Source: Spirosoma agri (GTDB taxonomy: Bacteria; Bacteroidota; Bacteroidia; Cytophagales; Spirosomataceae). From it: 64,000 nt of DNA. The DNA lies in contig NZ_JAAGNZ010000001.1 in NCBI RefSeq assembly GCF_010747415.1, forward strand, positions 682,001 to 746,000, in the 5' to 3' direction. Positions 17,901 to 25,400 of this stretch are shown one piece after another; positions within the stretch are counted from its first letter, which is position 1; each line of letters starts with the position of its first letter. The position numbers were made by a program, and so were the translations under genes. The notes under the pieces were generated by a model, which was not told where the DNA came from, made no database searches, and saw only the letters and a program-made list of their open reading frames with translations.

Positions 17901-18613
17901 ACGCGCTTTTACAACACCGAGTCGGGAAAGCTACTTTTTTCTACGGTCCCGCTGTTGAGCGGGTCGAACTGGAAGAAGGGCAGCAGAAGTTTATTACGGA
18001 CTATGCCCAGCGCATTCCCGATGGGAAACACTTGTTTGAGTCGTTCCTCTACGGGGGTCTGAAAGCGGGTTTCACCGTCGATACGCGCGATAACGTGCTG
18101 CTGACTACACGCGGGCTGCACTGGCGGACAGCCCTGACCGCCTACCGGGGGCTGAACGAGCAATCGAAGTCGTTTTCACAGCTGCAATCAGAGCTTTCGT
18201 TTTACGCCAGCATTCGGCTACCGGCTATTCTGACAATTGCCACGCGCGTAGGAACCAGTCTGAACCTGAATGATACCTATGAATTTTTTCAGGCCAGCAC
18301 CCTTGGGGGGTTAACGAATCTACGCGGCTTCCGACGTACGCGTTTTGCGGGAGAAAACGCATTCTACCACAACCTGGATCTGCGAATGCGCCTGTTCACG
18401 ATCAAGACCTATCTGTTTCCGGCATATGCGGGTATTCTGGCGTTCAACGATGTCGGGCGGGTGTGGGTCGATAACGAAAAGTCGACCGTCTGGCATCATG
18501 GCTACGGCGGAGGACTCTGGTTATCGCCCTACAACACCGCCGTTATTTCAGTACTATACGCCGTCTCCCGCGAAGATCGCATCCCCATGTTGCGGGTTGG
18601 CTTCTTCTTTTGA
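14972..18613 (+). CDS. Metallophosphoesterase fused to Omp85/BamA-type outer-membrane barrel
   Basis: 1213 residues from ATG 14972, which starts a signal peptide (MKFFYILISLLTIGTPVWAQ); the frame is open from 14900 but the extra 24 residues would spoil it. Residues 22-300 are a calcineurin-like phosphoesterase with the full metal set: Asp30, Asp64-Asn65 (LLGDN), Asn106-His107-Asp108 (GNHDWD), His207-His208 (GHHP), His288/His290 (NGHDH). Residues 450-830 are a middle region of unknown fold with KPVPRDRDQAF. From about 900 to the end are beta strands like surface antigen/Omp85: GGGILRRTQGF, RVRFENWG, VDTRDNVLLTTRGL, TLGGLTNLRGFRRTRFAGE, and a C-terminal aromatic FFF. Predicted to hold a phosphoesterase at the outer membrane; substrate unknown. 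Confidence 0.88.
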   Translation: MKFFYILISLLTIGTPVWAQTTYSLFLLGDAGAPTPDGRDPILNTLRAQLQNAGPNSSLILLGDNIYQFGMPDADHPDRADAERRIREQLDMKAAFGGRIFAIPGNHDWDKSGKEGWQRIKNQQAFVRQYMGRDDVFYPNDGCPGPVEVRLSDSLTLVLMDTQYWLHPWDKPGADSDCGAKTLPEFLTQLDDILYRNRHRQVVVAGHHPMYSHGEHGGHYTLKDHLFPLTNIRKWLYVPLPVLGSIYPVYRSVFGSLQDLPNPVYRELRNGMVAVFKKYRNLIYTNGHDHNMQLIRRDSLNYLTSGSGSKHESVGKPRESLFAAEKRGFARLDLGRDNQMTISFFAPSEQKVTGELLYQTVIQLHPDAAPNRTGRIQKQPDSVRVVPGAGYAAGAGKRFFFGRNYRDVWTSPLTVPVLNLRKEGLVATERGGGMQTLSLRLVDRKKHEFAIRSIEKFPEKAIPAELRSGLAKDIVQDQISASHPFAALAVAPLAEAAGVYHANPNVVVTPDDSTLRDYQHLFANTLMLIEERPDGDYKGTGLFGNTTKLYSTPKLVDKLQDDNDNRVDQQAVLRARLFDMLIGDWDRHDDQWRWASFKSGKGLVFKPVPRDRDQAFFVNEGVLPRIVSRRWLMPKIQGFDYTIRYVPGFNTNARFFDRSFLTEPSRADWLAVADSLQKVLTDQVIDDALRQLPEPSRRLTAETIAAKLRQRRADLPRYTDEQYRFLAKAVDVVGSDKDELFDLVRRPDGKTDVVVYKLNKDKQATQQLYRRLFDSKETDEIRLYGQGGDDRFVLHGSASDGSLIRIIGGKGEDVITDSSSVQGLSRKTWVYDLRKNTTITSSSETRSRLSDDKAVNTYDRMAFRYNLTMPLVTIQANPDDGLFLGGGILRRTQGFRKETFAQQHRIIASHAFATNAFNFHYDGTFTDLVGKADLVVNADIKAPNFVQNFFGIGNETVFNKELGVNYYRVRFENWGLNALLQHRVGKATFFYGPAVERVELEEGQQKFITDYAQRIPDGKHLFESFLYGGLKAGFTVDTRDNVLLTTRGLHWRTALTAYRGLNEQSKSFSQLQSELSFYASIRLPAILTIATRVGTSLNLNDTYEFFQASTLGGLTNLRGFRRTRFAGENAFYHNLDLRMRLFTIKTYLFPAYAGILAFNDVGRVWVDNEKSTVWHHGYGGGLWLSPYNTAVISVLYAVSREDRIPMLRVGFFF

Positions 18614-18627
18614 GAGAACGAGGGAAG

Positions 18628-19956
18628 TCAAAACAACTGGTACAGGTCAATTTCTTCATCAACGCCTTTGATGAGAGTTGGTCCCAGGGCGCGGGCGGTT
18701 ACGGGGGGCTCCGTCAGGGAATCATAGACTTCCCGCGAAACCAGAAACTGCGTCTTAAACGGCTTGTTTAATTGCTCGATGCGGGCTGCCAGAATAACAA
18801 CATTGCCCGTAACCGAGTATTGCTGCCGGGTTTCGGTGCCGATATTGCCCACCACCGCGTCGCCAAGATGAATGCCGATGCCGATCGTGGTTGGAATCAT
18901 TTGCTCATCGTTGACCGCTTTTCGGATTTCTTTTAGGATCGTAAAGCCCGCTTCGACCGCAACCTCGGCGGGGTTTATCACTTCGACCGGTGCGCCAAAT
19001 GTGATCATACAGCCATCGCCCAGAAACTGATTGACAACACCGCCGTACTGCTCCACGATGCGAATAATAATTCCGAAGAAGGTATTCTGGTAGACCATCA
19101 CGTCTTCGGGCGTTTCGTGGCTGGCGTATTTGGTGAAATCGCGAATGTCCAGAAACATGACCGCGACCCGCATCCGATGGCTCTGGTATTTTCCTTTTTG
19201 CTCGAGTACCGCGCGGGCAATTTCGGGAGAAACCTGCTGACCGAATAGCGCAACGGCTTGCTGCTCGGTTTCGGTCGCGCGAATCGTGTCGGCGATACTT
19301 TGCCGGATTTGCCGCGACACATAGCCCGATGCCAGTCCCGCCATCATTAGTAAGCCTCCTTTTGCAATGAACATCAGGGGCAAATGCACGAACATGTCGA
19401 TCTCCCGGTAGGGTTCGACAAGGCTGGGCTGTTCGATCAGAAAGTAAACGCCAATAAACTCCGCTCCGGCAATACATCCCGTATAGACTGACAGCCAGAC
19501 GTTAAGCCGAAGCGTCGAGAGAATAATGAAAAACAGGTACGTAAAAGCCAGCGGGCTGTTGAGTACGAGAAGCGAATCGCCCAGATGCCGCGATACGAGA
19601 AGCAGTATAAAGGTTATCGAGGTAATCTCGAAGGTGGCGTTGGCATACTTGAAGAACGTAGGTAAATCCTGATGACGATCCAGCTGTTGCCGGAACAACC
19701 GCCGGATACCCAGCTCATAGATGCTCATGCCCACCAGGTACGGCGCTACCGTACGCATGATAGGACCCGGCAGATAAATCAGGTTATCGTCGCGCAGAAA
19801 AGGCTGTAAAAGGGCCAGCACGACGATAGTAAATAAAAACAGCGCCGACAACACACCCGCTCGCTGCGCTTCCCGTTTCAGGCTTTCATCCGAAAAATGT
19901 TCCTGAAAGTAAGACGCTATAGGCGGTTGCTGCGCTGCGCGAAACGGAAAAGTCAT
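18628..19956 (-). CDS. Membrane class III nucleotide cyclase with atypical active site
   Basis: 442 residues: six hydrophobic helices between about 33 and 212, a short linker helix, then a class III cyclase domain from 255. Both metal aspartates are present (Asp270 in MFLDIRDFT, Asp314 in FLGDG). Departures from the usual pattern: the purine-recognition Lys position (three before the GD glycine) is Gln310, the second recognition position is Ser381, and the transition-state Asn is Ile388, while the helping Arg392 is kept (SVTGNVVILAARIE). So product identity, or activity itself, is uncertain. It faces the Omp85-phosphoesterase gene tail to tail (14 bases apart) and has no obvious operon partner. 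It sits 3.9 kb from the HD-PycTM gene. Confidence 0.88.
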   Translation of the reverse strand: MTFPFRAAQQPPIASYFQEHFSDESLKREAQRAGVLSALFLFTIVVLALLQPFLRDDNLIYLPGPIMRTVAPYLVGMSIYELGIRRLFRQQLDRHQDLPTFFKYANATFEITSITFILLLVSRHLGDSLLVLNSPLAFTYLFFIILSTLRLNVWLSVYTGCIAGAEFIGVYFLIEQPSLVEPYREIDMFVHLPLMFIAKGGLLMMAGLASGYVSRQIRQSIADTIRATETEQQAVALFGQQVSPEIARAVLEQKGKYQSHRMRVAVMFLDIRDFTKYASHETPEDVMVYQNTFFGIIIRIVEQYGGVVNQFLGDGCMITFGAPVEVINPAEVAVEAGFTILKEIRKAVNDEQMIPTTIGIGIHLGDAVVGNIGTETRQQYSVTGNVVILAARIEQLNKPFKTQFLVSREVYDSLTEPPVTARALGPTLIKGVDEEIDLYQLF

Positions 19957-20028
19957 TTCATAGTAAAGAGGATGATTCGTTCAGCTTAAACAGAGCGCGT
20001 TCAGGATTGATTCCTGTTGATTCTCCTT

Positions 20029-20556
20029 TCAGAATTTATACGCAATGCCAACGCCGATCGCCTGTTTGCCCGTCAGCGGTATGGGGGCAATGGACATGCC
20101 CACGCGTGGTTGCCGAAGCAGTTCATTGTAGCGTGTAACGGCCTTATTGACGTGTCCGTTGCCAATGATGGCCAGCGTAAGCGAGGCCCCAATCGATGAA
20201 CCATAGACAATCCAGTAAGTGCTGTTTCGACCGTTTTTGTTGAAGATAACGTATGCCAGCGTCGCCAGTGACGTTAACCGACTAATGCTGGTCAGTGTCC
20301 TGAAGGCGCGGAAATGATGGTTGACCATCGGGTCGTTGAGTTCAAAAAAAGGAACTTCGAGCGCGTAGGGGGAGGAAAGCCGTTTGCCGCCATAGAAATA
20401 AACGGCACCAAAGGAGGAGGCCGCCGTGTGTTCGATCGGTAACAGATGCGCCGGGATTGGAACGGATCGATAATGCGACGTATCGTCCGTGCGCTGGGCA
20501 AATGTGACGGCGATTGAGGAGAGAACAAGTAAAACGGTCAGTAAATGGGTCTTCAT
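20029..20556 (-). CDS. Secreted protein of unknown function
   Basis: 175 residues with a signal peptide ending VTFAQ (about residue 21). The mature chain has two mildly hydrophobic stretches (TSLATLAYVIF near 97 and YGSSIGASLTLAIIG near 120), then RYNELLRQPRVGMSIAPIPL and ends in GVGIAYKF, a terminal aromatic residue as in small outer-membrane barrels. I do not recognise the family. It lies upstream of the cyclase on the same strand, 72 bases apart, and could share its transcript; no hairpin is seen between them. Confidence 0.7.
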   Translation of the reverse strand: MKTHLLTVLLVLSSIAVTFAQRTDDTSHYRSVPIPAHLLPIEHTAASSFGAVYFYGGKRLSSPYALEVPFFELNDPMVNHHFRAFRTLTSISRLTSLATLAYVIFNKNGRNSTYWIVYGSSIGASLTLAIIGNGHVNKAVTRYNELLRQPRVGMSIAPIPLTGKQAIGVGIAYKF

Positions 20557-20787
20557 AAAGATGAAACGAAAACAGGGCGCCGAAGCGATAATGATTTTTT
20601 TTACGGTCGGTTCTACTGTCGATAGTACGCAGCACGGTCATAAATGCCAGTAATCATCGGGTAGCGCAAAGTAGTTCCGCATTCGTAGGGTTTCAGTCGC
20701 TTCTACAATTGCGGTTTATATGGCTGTTGGATGGATAGCGTCCCGATGACTACAACGGAATGGACGTTTGCTTGGTTTATGGCCTTG

Positions 20788-21129
20788 TCAACCGATACGC
20801 AGCCCGTTGTCGGTAGGGCGTTCGGGTTGAAGCAGCGTGACGGAACCATCGTCGGCAACGGCTCCCAAAACCAGGCATTCGCTCATGAACGTCGCGATTT
20901 GTTTGGGCGGAAAATTAACGACAGCCACGACCTGCATTCCCACCAGCTCAGCCGGTTTGTATTGTTTGGTCAGTTGGGCCGATGTGCGCTTAACACCAGA
21001 ATCGCCGAAGTCGATCGTCAGTTTATAGGCTGGCTTGCGGGCTTCCGGAAACGATTCGGCTGATAGCACGGTGCCTGTCCGGATCTCAACCTTCTCAAAA
21101 TCAGCCCAGGTAAGCGGTTCGTTGCTCAT
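20788..21129 (-). CDS. csaA: CsaA-like tRNA-binding protein
   Basis: 113 residues making one OB-fold tRNA-binding domain like CsaA and the C-terminus of bacterial MetRS. Signs: WADFEKVEIRTGTVLSAE at 8-25, KLTIDFGDSGVKRTSAQLT in the middle, and VGMQVVAVVNFPPKQIATFMSE, the usual VNLPPRKIAGF-type segment. Length fits CsaA (about 110). CsaA was described as a tRNA-binding protein with chaperone-like activity in export, but its true role is not settled. Single gene; divergent from the dehydrogenase gene at 21229. Confidence 0.93.
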   Translation of the reverse strand: MSNEPLTWADFEKVEIRTGTVLSAESFPEARKPAYKLTIDFGDSGVKRTSAQLTKQYKPAELVGMQVVAVVNFPPKQIATFMSECLVLGAVADDGSVTLLQPERPTDNGLRIG

Positions 21130-21228
21130 GGCGCAAATTAATCATCCAGCCGCTATGAACGCCAAAAACTTTTGTGAGCGACGCATCGTTAAGCACACGA
21201 CAACACGTCCTCAATCACTCATCACATT

Positions 21229-22584
21229 ATGAAATCAACAGTACTGTTGCTGGCCATGACCGCAACCGTTGCGCTTGCCGGGCGACACATGGGGCCACCT
21301 GCCAAATCCGTCAAAGCAAAATCGACCCCTACCCGTAGTTCGCTCCCGGCACCTGATCCCGACAATGGCGGCCTTAAACTGGTCAATGGCTTCAAAGCGC
21401 TGGTCTTTGCCGATAATCTGGGGAAAGCTCGCCATGTCGCTGTTGATCAGGCTGGTACGGTATTCGTGAAGCTGGAAAAACTCAATGATGGCAAAGGGAT
21501 CGTTGAGCTGAACGACACGAATGGCGACGGTCGGGCCGATCAGACCGTTATGTTCGGCAACAATACCGGAACGGGCATGACGATCTACAACGGCTACCTG
21601 TATGCTTCTTCGGACACGTCGGTTTATCGCTACAAATTGACCAATGGGAAAGTAATGGAGACGTCGCCTGCCGAACCCATTATTTCGGGTTTAACGCTCC
21701 AGCGTCAGCATGCCAGTAAATCACTCGCCATCAGCCCCGATGGTAAGCTGTTCGTGAACTTCGGCGCACCATCGAACGCATGTCAGGAAAAAGATCGTCA
21801 GAAAGGATCGAAAGGCATGGACCCCTGCCCAATCCTGGAAGAATACGGCGGCATCTGGCAGTTCGACGCTAATAAACTCAATCAGCACAAAGCCGACGGG
21901 AAGCGGTACGCAACCGGCATCCGGAATGCGGTGGCCCTCGACTGGAATACGGCAACGAACTCGCTGTATGCGCTCCAGCACGGTCGCGATAATCTCAACA
22001 ACTGGGGCGGTGTGTTTACCGATGAAATGAGCGCTGAGTTGCCATCCGAAGAGTTTCTGATGGTGAAAGAAGGCTCCGATTTTGGCTGGCCATACTGCTA
22101 CAATGATCACTCGAAAAATCAGAAATTTCTGGCTCCGGAATACGGTGGCGACGGCACCAAAATAGATCGTTGTGCGGGTAAGGACAAACCAATCATGGCC
22201 TTCCCGGCCCACTGGGCACCGAATGATTTACTGTTCTATACCGGTACTCAATTTCCTGCCCGGTACAAAAACGGTGCGTTCGTATGTTTTCACGGTTCCT
22301 GGAACCGGGCTCCGCTGAAACAGGGCGGCTATTTCGTTGCCTTTATTCCGTTTGGAAAAGATGGTCGTCCGTCGGGTAAGTACGAGGTGTTCGCGGAAAA
22401 TTTCGCGGGCGTAGCGGAACTTGGCAAACCCGGTACCGACGTAAACGCGGGTAAACTTGACCTCGCCAGTCCCGGCGATGCGAAGGCTCGTCCGGTTGGG
22501 CTGGCACAGGGACCCGATGGATCGCTGTATATTACCGATTCGGTGAAGGGTAAAGTATGGCGCGTGATGTACGCGAAAAAATAG
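21229..22584 (+). CDS. PQQ-type sorbosone dehydrogenase family protein, secreted
   Basis: 451 residues. A short signal (MKSTVLLLAMTATVALA) leads to a six-bladed propeller of the soluble glucose/sorbosone dehydrogenase type. Signs: GFKALVFADNLGKARHVAVDQAGTVFV at the start, DTNGDGRAD, RQHASKSLAISPDGKLFVNFG, YATGIRNAVALDWN, LQHGRDNL, GSDFGWPYCY, LLFYTGTQFPARYKNGAFVCFHGSWNR and RPVGLAQGPDGSLYITDS. Members oxidise sugars or other alcohols with PQQ and pass electrons to a cytochrome c. No PQQ-synthesis genes are in the window. The cytochrome c at 43045 could be an acceptor but is 20 kb away. Confidence 0.9.
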   Translation: MKSTVLLLAMTATVALAGRHMGPPAKSVKAKSTPTRSSLPAPDPDNGGLKLVNGFKALVFADNLGKARHVAVDQAGTVFVKLEKLNDGKGIVELNDTNGDGRADQTVMFGNNTGTGMTIYNGYLYASSDTSVYRYKLTNGKVMETSPAEPIISGLTLQRQHASKSLAISPDGKLFVNFGAPSNACQEKDRQKGSKGMDPCPILEEYGGIWQFDANKLNQHKADGKRYATGIRNAVALDWNTATNSLYALQHGRDNLNNWGGVFTDEMSAELPSEEFLMVKEGSDFGWPYCYNDHSKNQKFLAPEYGGDGTKIDRCAGKDKPIMAFPAHWAPNDLLFYTGTQFPARYKNGAFVCFHGSWNRAPLKQGGYFVAFIPFGKDGRPSGKYEVFAENFAGVAELGKPGTDVNAGKLDLASPGDAKARPVGLAQGPDGSLYITDSVKGKVWRVMYAKK

Positions 22585-22599
22585 AAAGCAGTTTATTGC

Positions 22600-22643
22600 C
22601 AAAATCCCCGCATCGAACTATACTGTTCGATGCGGGGATTTTG
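22600..22643 (+). terminator. Perfect 19-bp hairpin terminator
   Basis: Arms 22600-22618 and 22625-22643 pair perfectly round a 6-base loop, 15 bases after the dehydrogenase stop, and contain A/T runs at the outer ends. It also faces the convergent ModE-like gene and could serve both. Confidence 0.88.
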
Positions 22644-22681
22644 TATTTATAGCCGCAACGGTGCTTTTGCGCAACCAACGC

Positions 22682-23065
22682 TCAAGTGGGAAGGTTAGCT
22701 AATTCAGCGGCCATAAATTGTTGGAACCGCTCGTGCAGAGTCCGGTAAAAAGTCAGGTATTTTTCGCCTTCGGCCGTAATGATGGTGCCCCCGCCTTTTT
22801 CTCCGCCGGTCTGCGTTGTTACCAGGGGAGTTTTGGCTAGCGTGTTCATCGAATGGACCATCTCCCAGGCGCGTTTGTAGGACATGTTCATGGCCTTGGC
22901 CGCTTGATTGATGGAGCCGGTTTGCTGAATGTGGCCGAGCAATTCGAGTCGTCCGATGCCCATAAAACGTTCTGCTCCGTCGGCTGAGACTGTTTCGAGC
23001 CAGATGCGCCCATTGATGCGAAGGTTCATGCCAGAAAAAGTTGTTCCGGGGCGAATGTACGACAA
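22682..23065 (-). CDS. ModE-like winged-helix regulator (N-terminal domain only)
   Basis: 127 residues, or 115 if started at ATG 23029. It matches the DNA-binding half of ModE, the molybdate regulator: GIGRLELLGHIQQTGSINQAAKAMNMSYKRAWEMV is the winged helix-turn-helix, followed by the wing TQTGGEKGGGTIITAEGEKYL. The molybdate-binding (Mop/TOBE) domain of full ModE is absent, as in many stand-alone homologues, so it may not sense molybdate directly. No molybdate transport or cofactor genes are near. A 34-bp inverted repeat lies directly upstream (23068-23138), placed where an operator or a terminator of the preceding patatin gene would be. Confidence 0.88.
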   Translation of the reverse strand: MSYIRPGTTFSGMNLRINGRIWLETVSADGAERFMGIGRLELLGHIQQTGSINQAAKAMNMSYKRAWEMVHSMNTLAKTPLVTTQTGGEKGGGTIITAEGEKYLTFYRTLHERFQQFMAAELANLPT

Positions 23066-23067
23066 GC

Positions 23068-23138
23068 GTGGTTTCGGGTGGTTGATTCATACGTCGTATT
23101 TCGAAAATACGGCGTATGAATCAACCACCCGAAACCAC
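23068..23138. repeat. 34-bp near-perfect inverted repeat with nested palindromes
   Basis: Arms 23068-23101 and 23105-23138 pair with one G-T mismatch and a 3-base loop. Inside each arm lies an ATACGNCGTAT palindrome, so alternative folds are possible. It fills the whole gap between the patatin stop (23143) and the ModE-like start (23065). It can act as a terminator, an operator for the regulator, or be a REP-type repeat; the core resembles the hairpin at 27916-27968. Confidence 0.75.
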
Positions 23139-23142
23139 AAGA

Positions 23143-25185
23143 TTACTTCACTGATCGCTGTACACCCAAGCGGCTGAAGGCTCCTTTCAGACGAACGAGC
23201 TCTCGGTTTTTCAGGCTGATGGAGTCTTTGGCCTGCTGGCTGATACTACGGGCAACACTATCGGACATGAACCAGCCCAGCGGATACTTGGCGTTGTAGG
23301 CCAGCCGGAGGGTCAGGTAATTTGTTTTGGGATTGGCAAACCGGTCCATGAAGGAGTTGAACATATTGTCGCGCGTACTTGACCCATTATCCCAGGCATT
23401 GAAAAAAGCCAGCAGCGGAATCTGCACCTCCTGCAAAACGGACCGTTTCTGCGGTAGCTTGCCAATGGTATTGCTGTTCTGAACGAAGAGAATGTACGGA
23501 ATAACGGTCACGCGATCCGCCGTGTCCAGCCGTCGGATGAAAGGCACAAGGTTGTTCAGAAGCTGGATGCAGGTTTCAACGCCGGAGTTGTCGAAATAAC
23601 CGCCATCGACCACGTGCCCGCCGTAGCGCTGTTTGCTGTTGTTGCCTACAACCGTGTCTTTCTGGATCAGGCCACCGTTGGTCACCACCGGAAAACGACT
23701 ACACAACGACGCGGCTGTCTTGAGTGGTACATCTGAGCCTAACACATCCAGCGTTGACACGACGTTCTTGAAATAACGGGCATCCAGTTGCAGATTCGAC
23801 GTAATCACCTTCTGTCCCGATTCGGCAAGGGTTCCGTTCAGTAACAGCGACGGGAGGTTGTAATTATAGCCATCACGCGTCTGGTAGAGCTGCGTCAGCG
23901 ATGAGTCAAGCGTCTGTAGACCAAGATTGTCGTGGTAGGAACCCGCCCAGGAATCTTCGAGCCATTTGGCCCGTTCGAGCGCCGGAAGCGGGAACGGGAC
24001 AAAACGCTGAATGGACTCCGGAAACAACAACGCCGACGATACCGCCGACAAATAATCGTCCCGAATTACGTTCCTGAACTGCTCAAACTGACGGATGCGG
24101 TTGCGTTCGGCCACATCGCGCAGAAAGGCTGTGTAAAAAACCGTTCCAACACCCCCGCCCGATACGCCACTGAGCGCGTACACATGGCGGCTGAAACCGG
24201 GAATGATGGAATCGAGCCGGATCAGCGTCTCCGCCGTCCAGTTCAGCGCACGAATGCCACCACCTTCTGCCGCTACAAGCACGAGCGGAATAGTGTCGCC
24301 TTCTTCCCGCCGACGGGCGGCTACCCACTTAGTAAAGTGCGCTTCGACGGTTGGGCGTTGCGTGATTGGCGGCACGGACAAATCGGTGGCCCGACGCACG
24401 GCTGTATTGTCATTGAATGCGCTGACGACAATGAGGTAGACAAAGACAAACAGAACCAACGGACGATAGCGGTAATCGTTGAAATACACCACCAGACTTC
24501 CCCAGAAGGTATACATCGAAATGCCGAAAATGATAATGGCCGTGGGGCGCAGTCGTCGCGCAATTTCCCACTCGACCGGGAGGCTCAATAGAGCGATCAG
24601 AAAAGCCGTTAGCAGTAATCCCGCCGAAACGACTAACCGGCCAAGAGGGTGTCGCCAAAGTTCGCGCACATCCTGTTTGAAGCTCGTGTAGCGGTCCGAA
24701 AACCGCCAGTGTTCCGGTAACCTGAATACCGCTACCCGCCGTTCGACCCAAAGAAACAGGAATGGCATCAGCCCACTTTCCAGCAGGAGAAGATACGGCT
24801 GCCAGCGATTGGATGCCCAGAAAGCATACGCCAGAATCAGCGCCGGAATAATGCCCCCCAGTTTGGGCAGCCACCGCAGCAGCACCTCAGACTCCTCATT
24901 GAGCCGTAATCCAACCGGTGAAATATGCAGAATCATGCGGGTGCTGCCATACACGATCCAGCTCCAGACGAACGTACTGAGCAGAATATACTGGAACAGC
25001 CGACTGAAGACACCGTCGTCTATTACGGCGTTGATCATATCGGCGGCCTGGTCGGGAACCGTTAAAATGTAGAACGAAAGGAGTAAGGTAATGATGACGA
25101 CAAACGCGTTACGTTGTGTCTGGTAGAACGCAACAATGTAATTTCTAACTTGCTGCTGAAACGAGTGAGGTCCGGCGGATGGCAC
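23143..25185 (-). CDS. Membrane-anchored patatin-like phospholipase
   Basis: 680 residues. The first 260 hold about seven hydrophobic helices (for example 27-45, 61-82, 108-125, 130-147, 183-205, 214-235, 241-257). The catalytic half has the patatin pattern: oxyanion loop AAEGGGIRALNW (308-312), nucleophile Ser342 in LSGVSGGGVG, and the partner Asp in HVVDGGYFDNSG near 545. Predicted to be a lipid acyl hydrolase working from the inner membrane. Long membrane N-terminus plus patatin is seen in a number of Bacteroidota proteins of unstudied function. Single gene; no toxin-like or cyclic-nucleotide (CapV-type) partner is next to it. Confidence 0.9.
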   Translation of the reverse strand: MPSAGPHSFQQQVRNYIVAFYQTQRNAFVVIITLLLSFYILTVPDQAADMINAVIDDGVFSRLFQYILLSTFVWSWIVYGSTRMILHISPVGLRLNEESEVLLRWLPKLGGIIPALILAYAFWASNRWQPYLLLLESGLMPFLFLWVERRVAVFRLPEHWRFSDRYTSFKQDVRELWRHPLGRLVVSAGLLLTAFLIALLSLPVEWEIARRLRPTAIIIFGISMYTFWGSLVVYFNDYRYRPLVLFVFVYLIVVSAFNDNTAVRRATDLSVPPITQRPTVEAHFTKWVAARRREEGDTIPLVLVAAEGGGIRALNWTAETLIRLDSIIPGFSRHVYALSGVSGGGVGTVFYTAFLRDVAERNRIRQFEQFRNVIRDDYLSAVSSALLFPESIQRFVPFPLPALERAKWLEDSWAGSYHDNLGLQTLDSSLTQLYQTRDGYNYNLPSLLLNGTLAESGQKVITSNLQLDARYFKNVVSTLDVLGSDVPLKTAASLCSRFPVVTNGGLIQKDTVVGNNSKQRYGGHVVDGGYFDNSGVETCIQLLNNLVPFIRRLDTADRVTVIPYILFVQNSNTIGKLPQKRSVLQEVQIPLLAFFNAWDNGSSTRDNMFNSFMDRFANPKTNYLTLRLAYNAKYPLGWFMSDSVARSISQQAKDSISLKNRELVRLKGAFSRLGVQRSVK

Positions 25186-25400
25186 GAGAATTGGATTGAT
25201 ACATCAATTTATTGAATGTAAGCTTTTCTGGTTTACCGGCGACGAAAACGTCGTCTATTTTTAGGGAAAAACTCGGGTAAAAACGTTCGGTGTGTGCGTT
25301 CCGGTCGTACCTTTCGGGCGATAGTTTCCTCGCCTTGTTCGCCCCTTATCGCATCGTTTGTCTGCGACCTCGGCGACCCGTCCCGACTATCGCTCCGGTT

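Noticed and set aside
18628..19956. Canonical PycC uridylate/cytidylate cyclase making a textbook Pycsar operon with the HD-PycTM gene
   Set aside because: The cyclase has six membrane helices, is separated by another gene and points elsewhere; only a loose functional link can be proposed.
22704..23090. 128-residue frame overlapping the ModE-like gene
   Set aside because: Same strand, other frame; the ModE helix-turn-helix is clear in the chosen frame.
23932..24591. 219-residue open frame on the plus strand
   Set aside because: Antisense to the patatin gene and without domain-like sequence.
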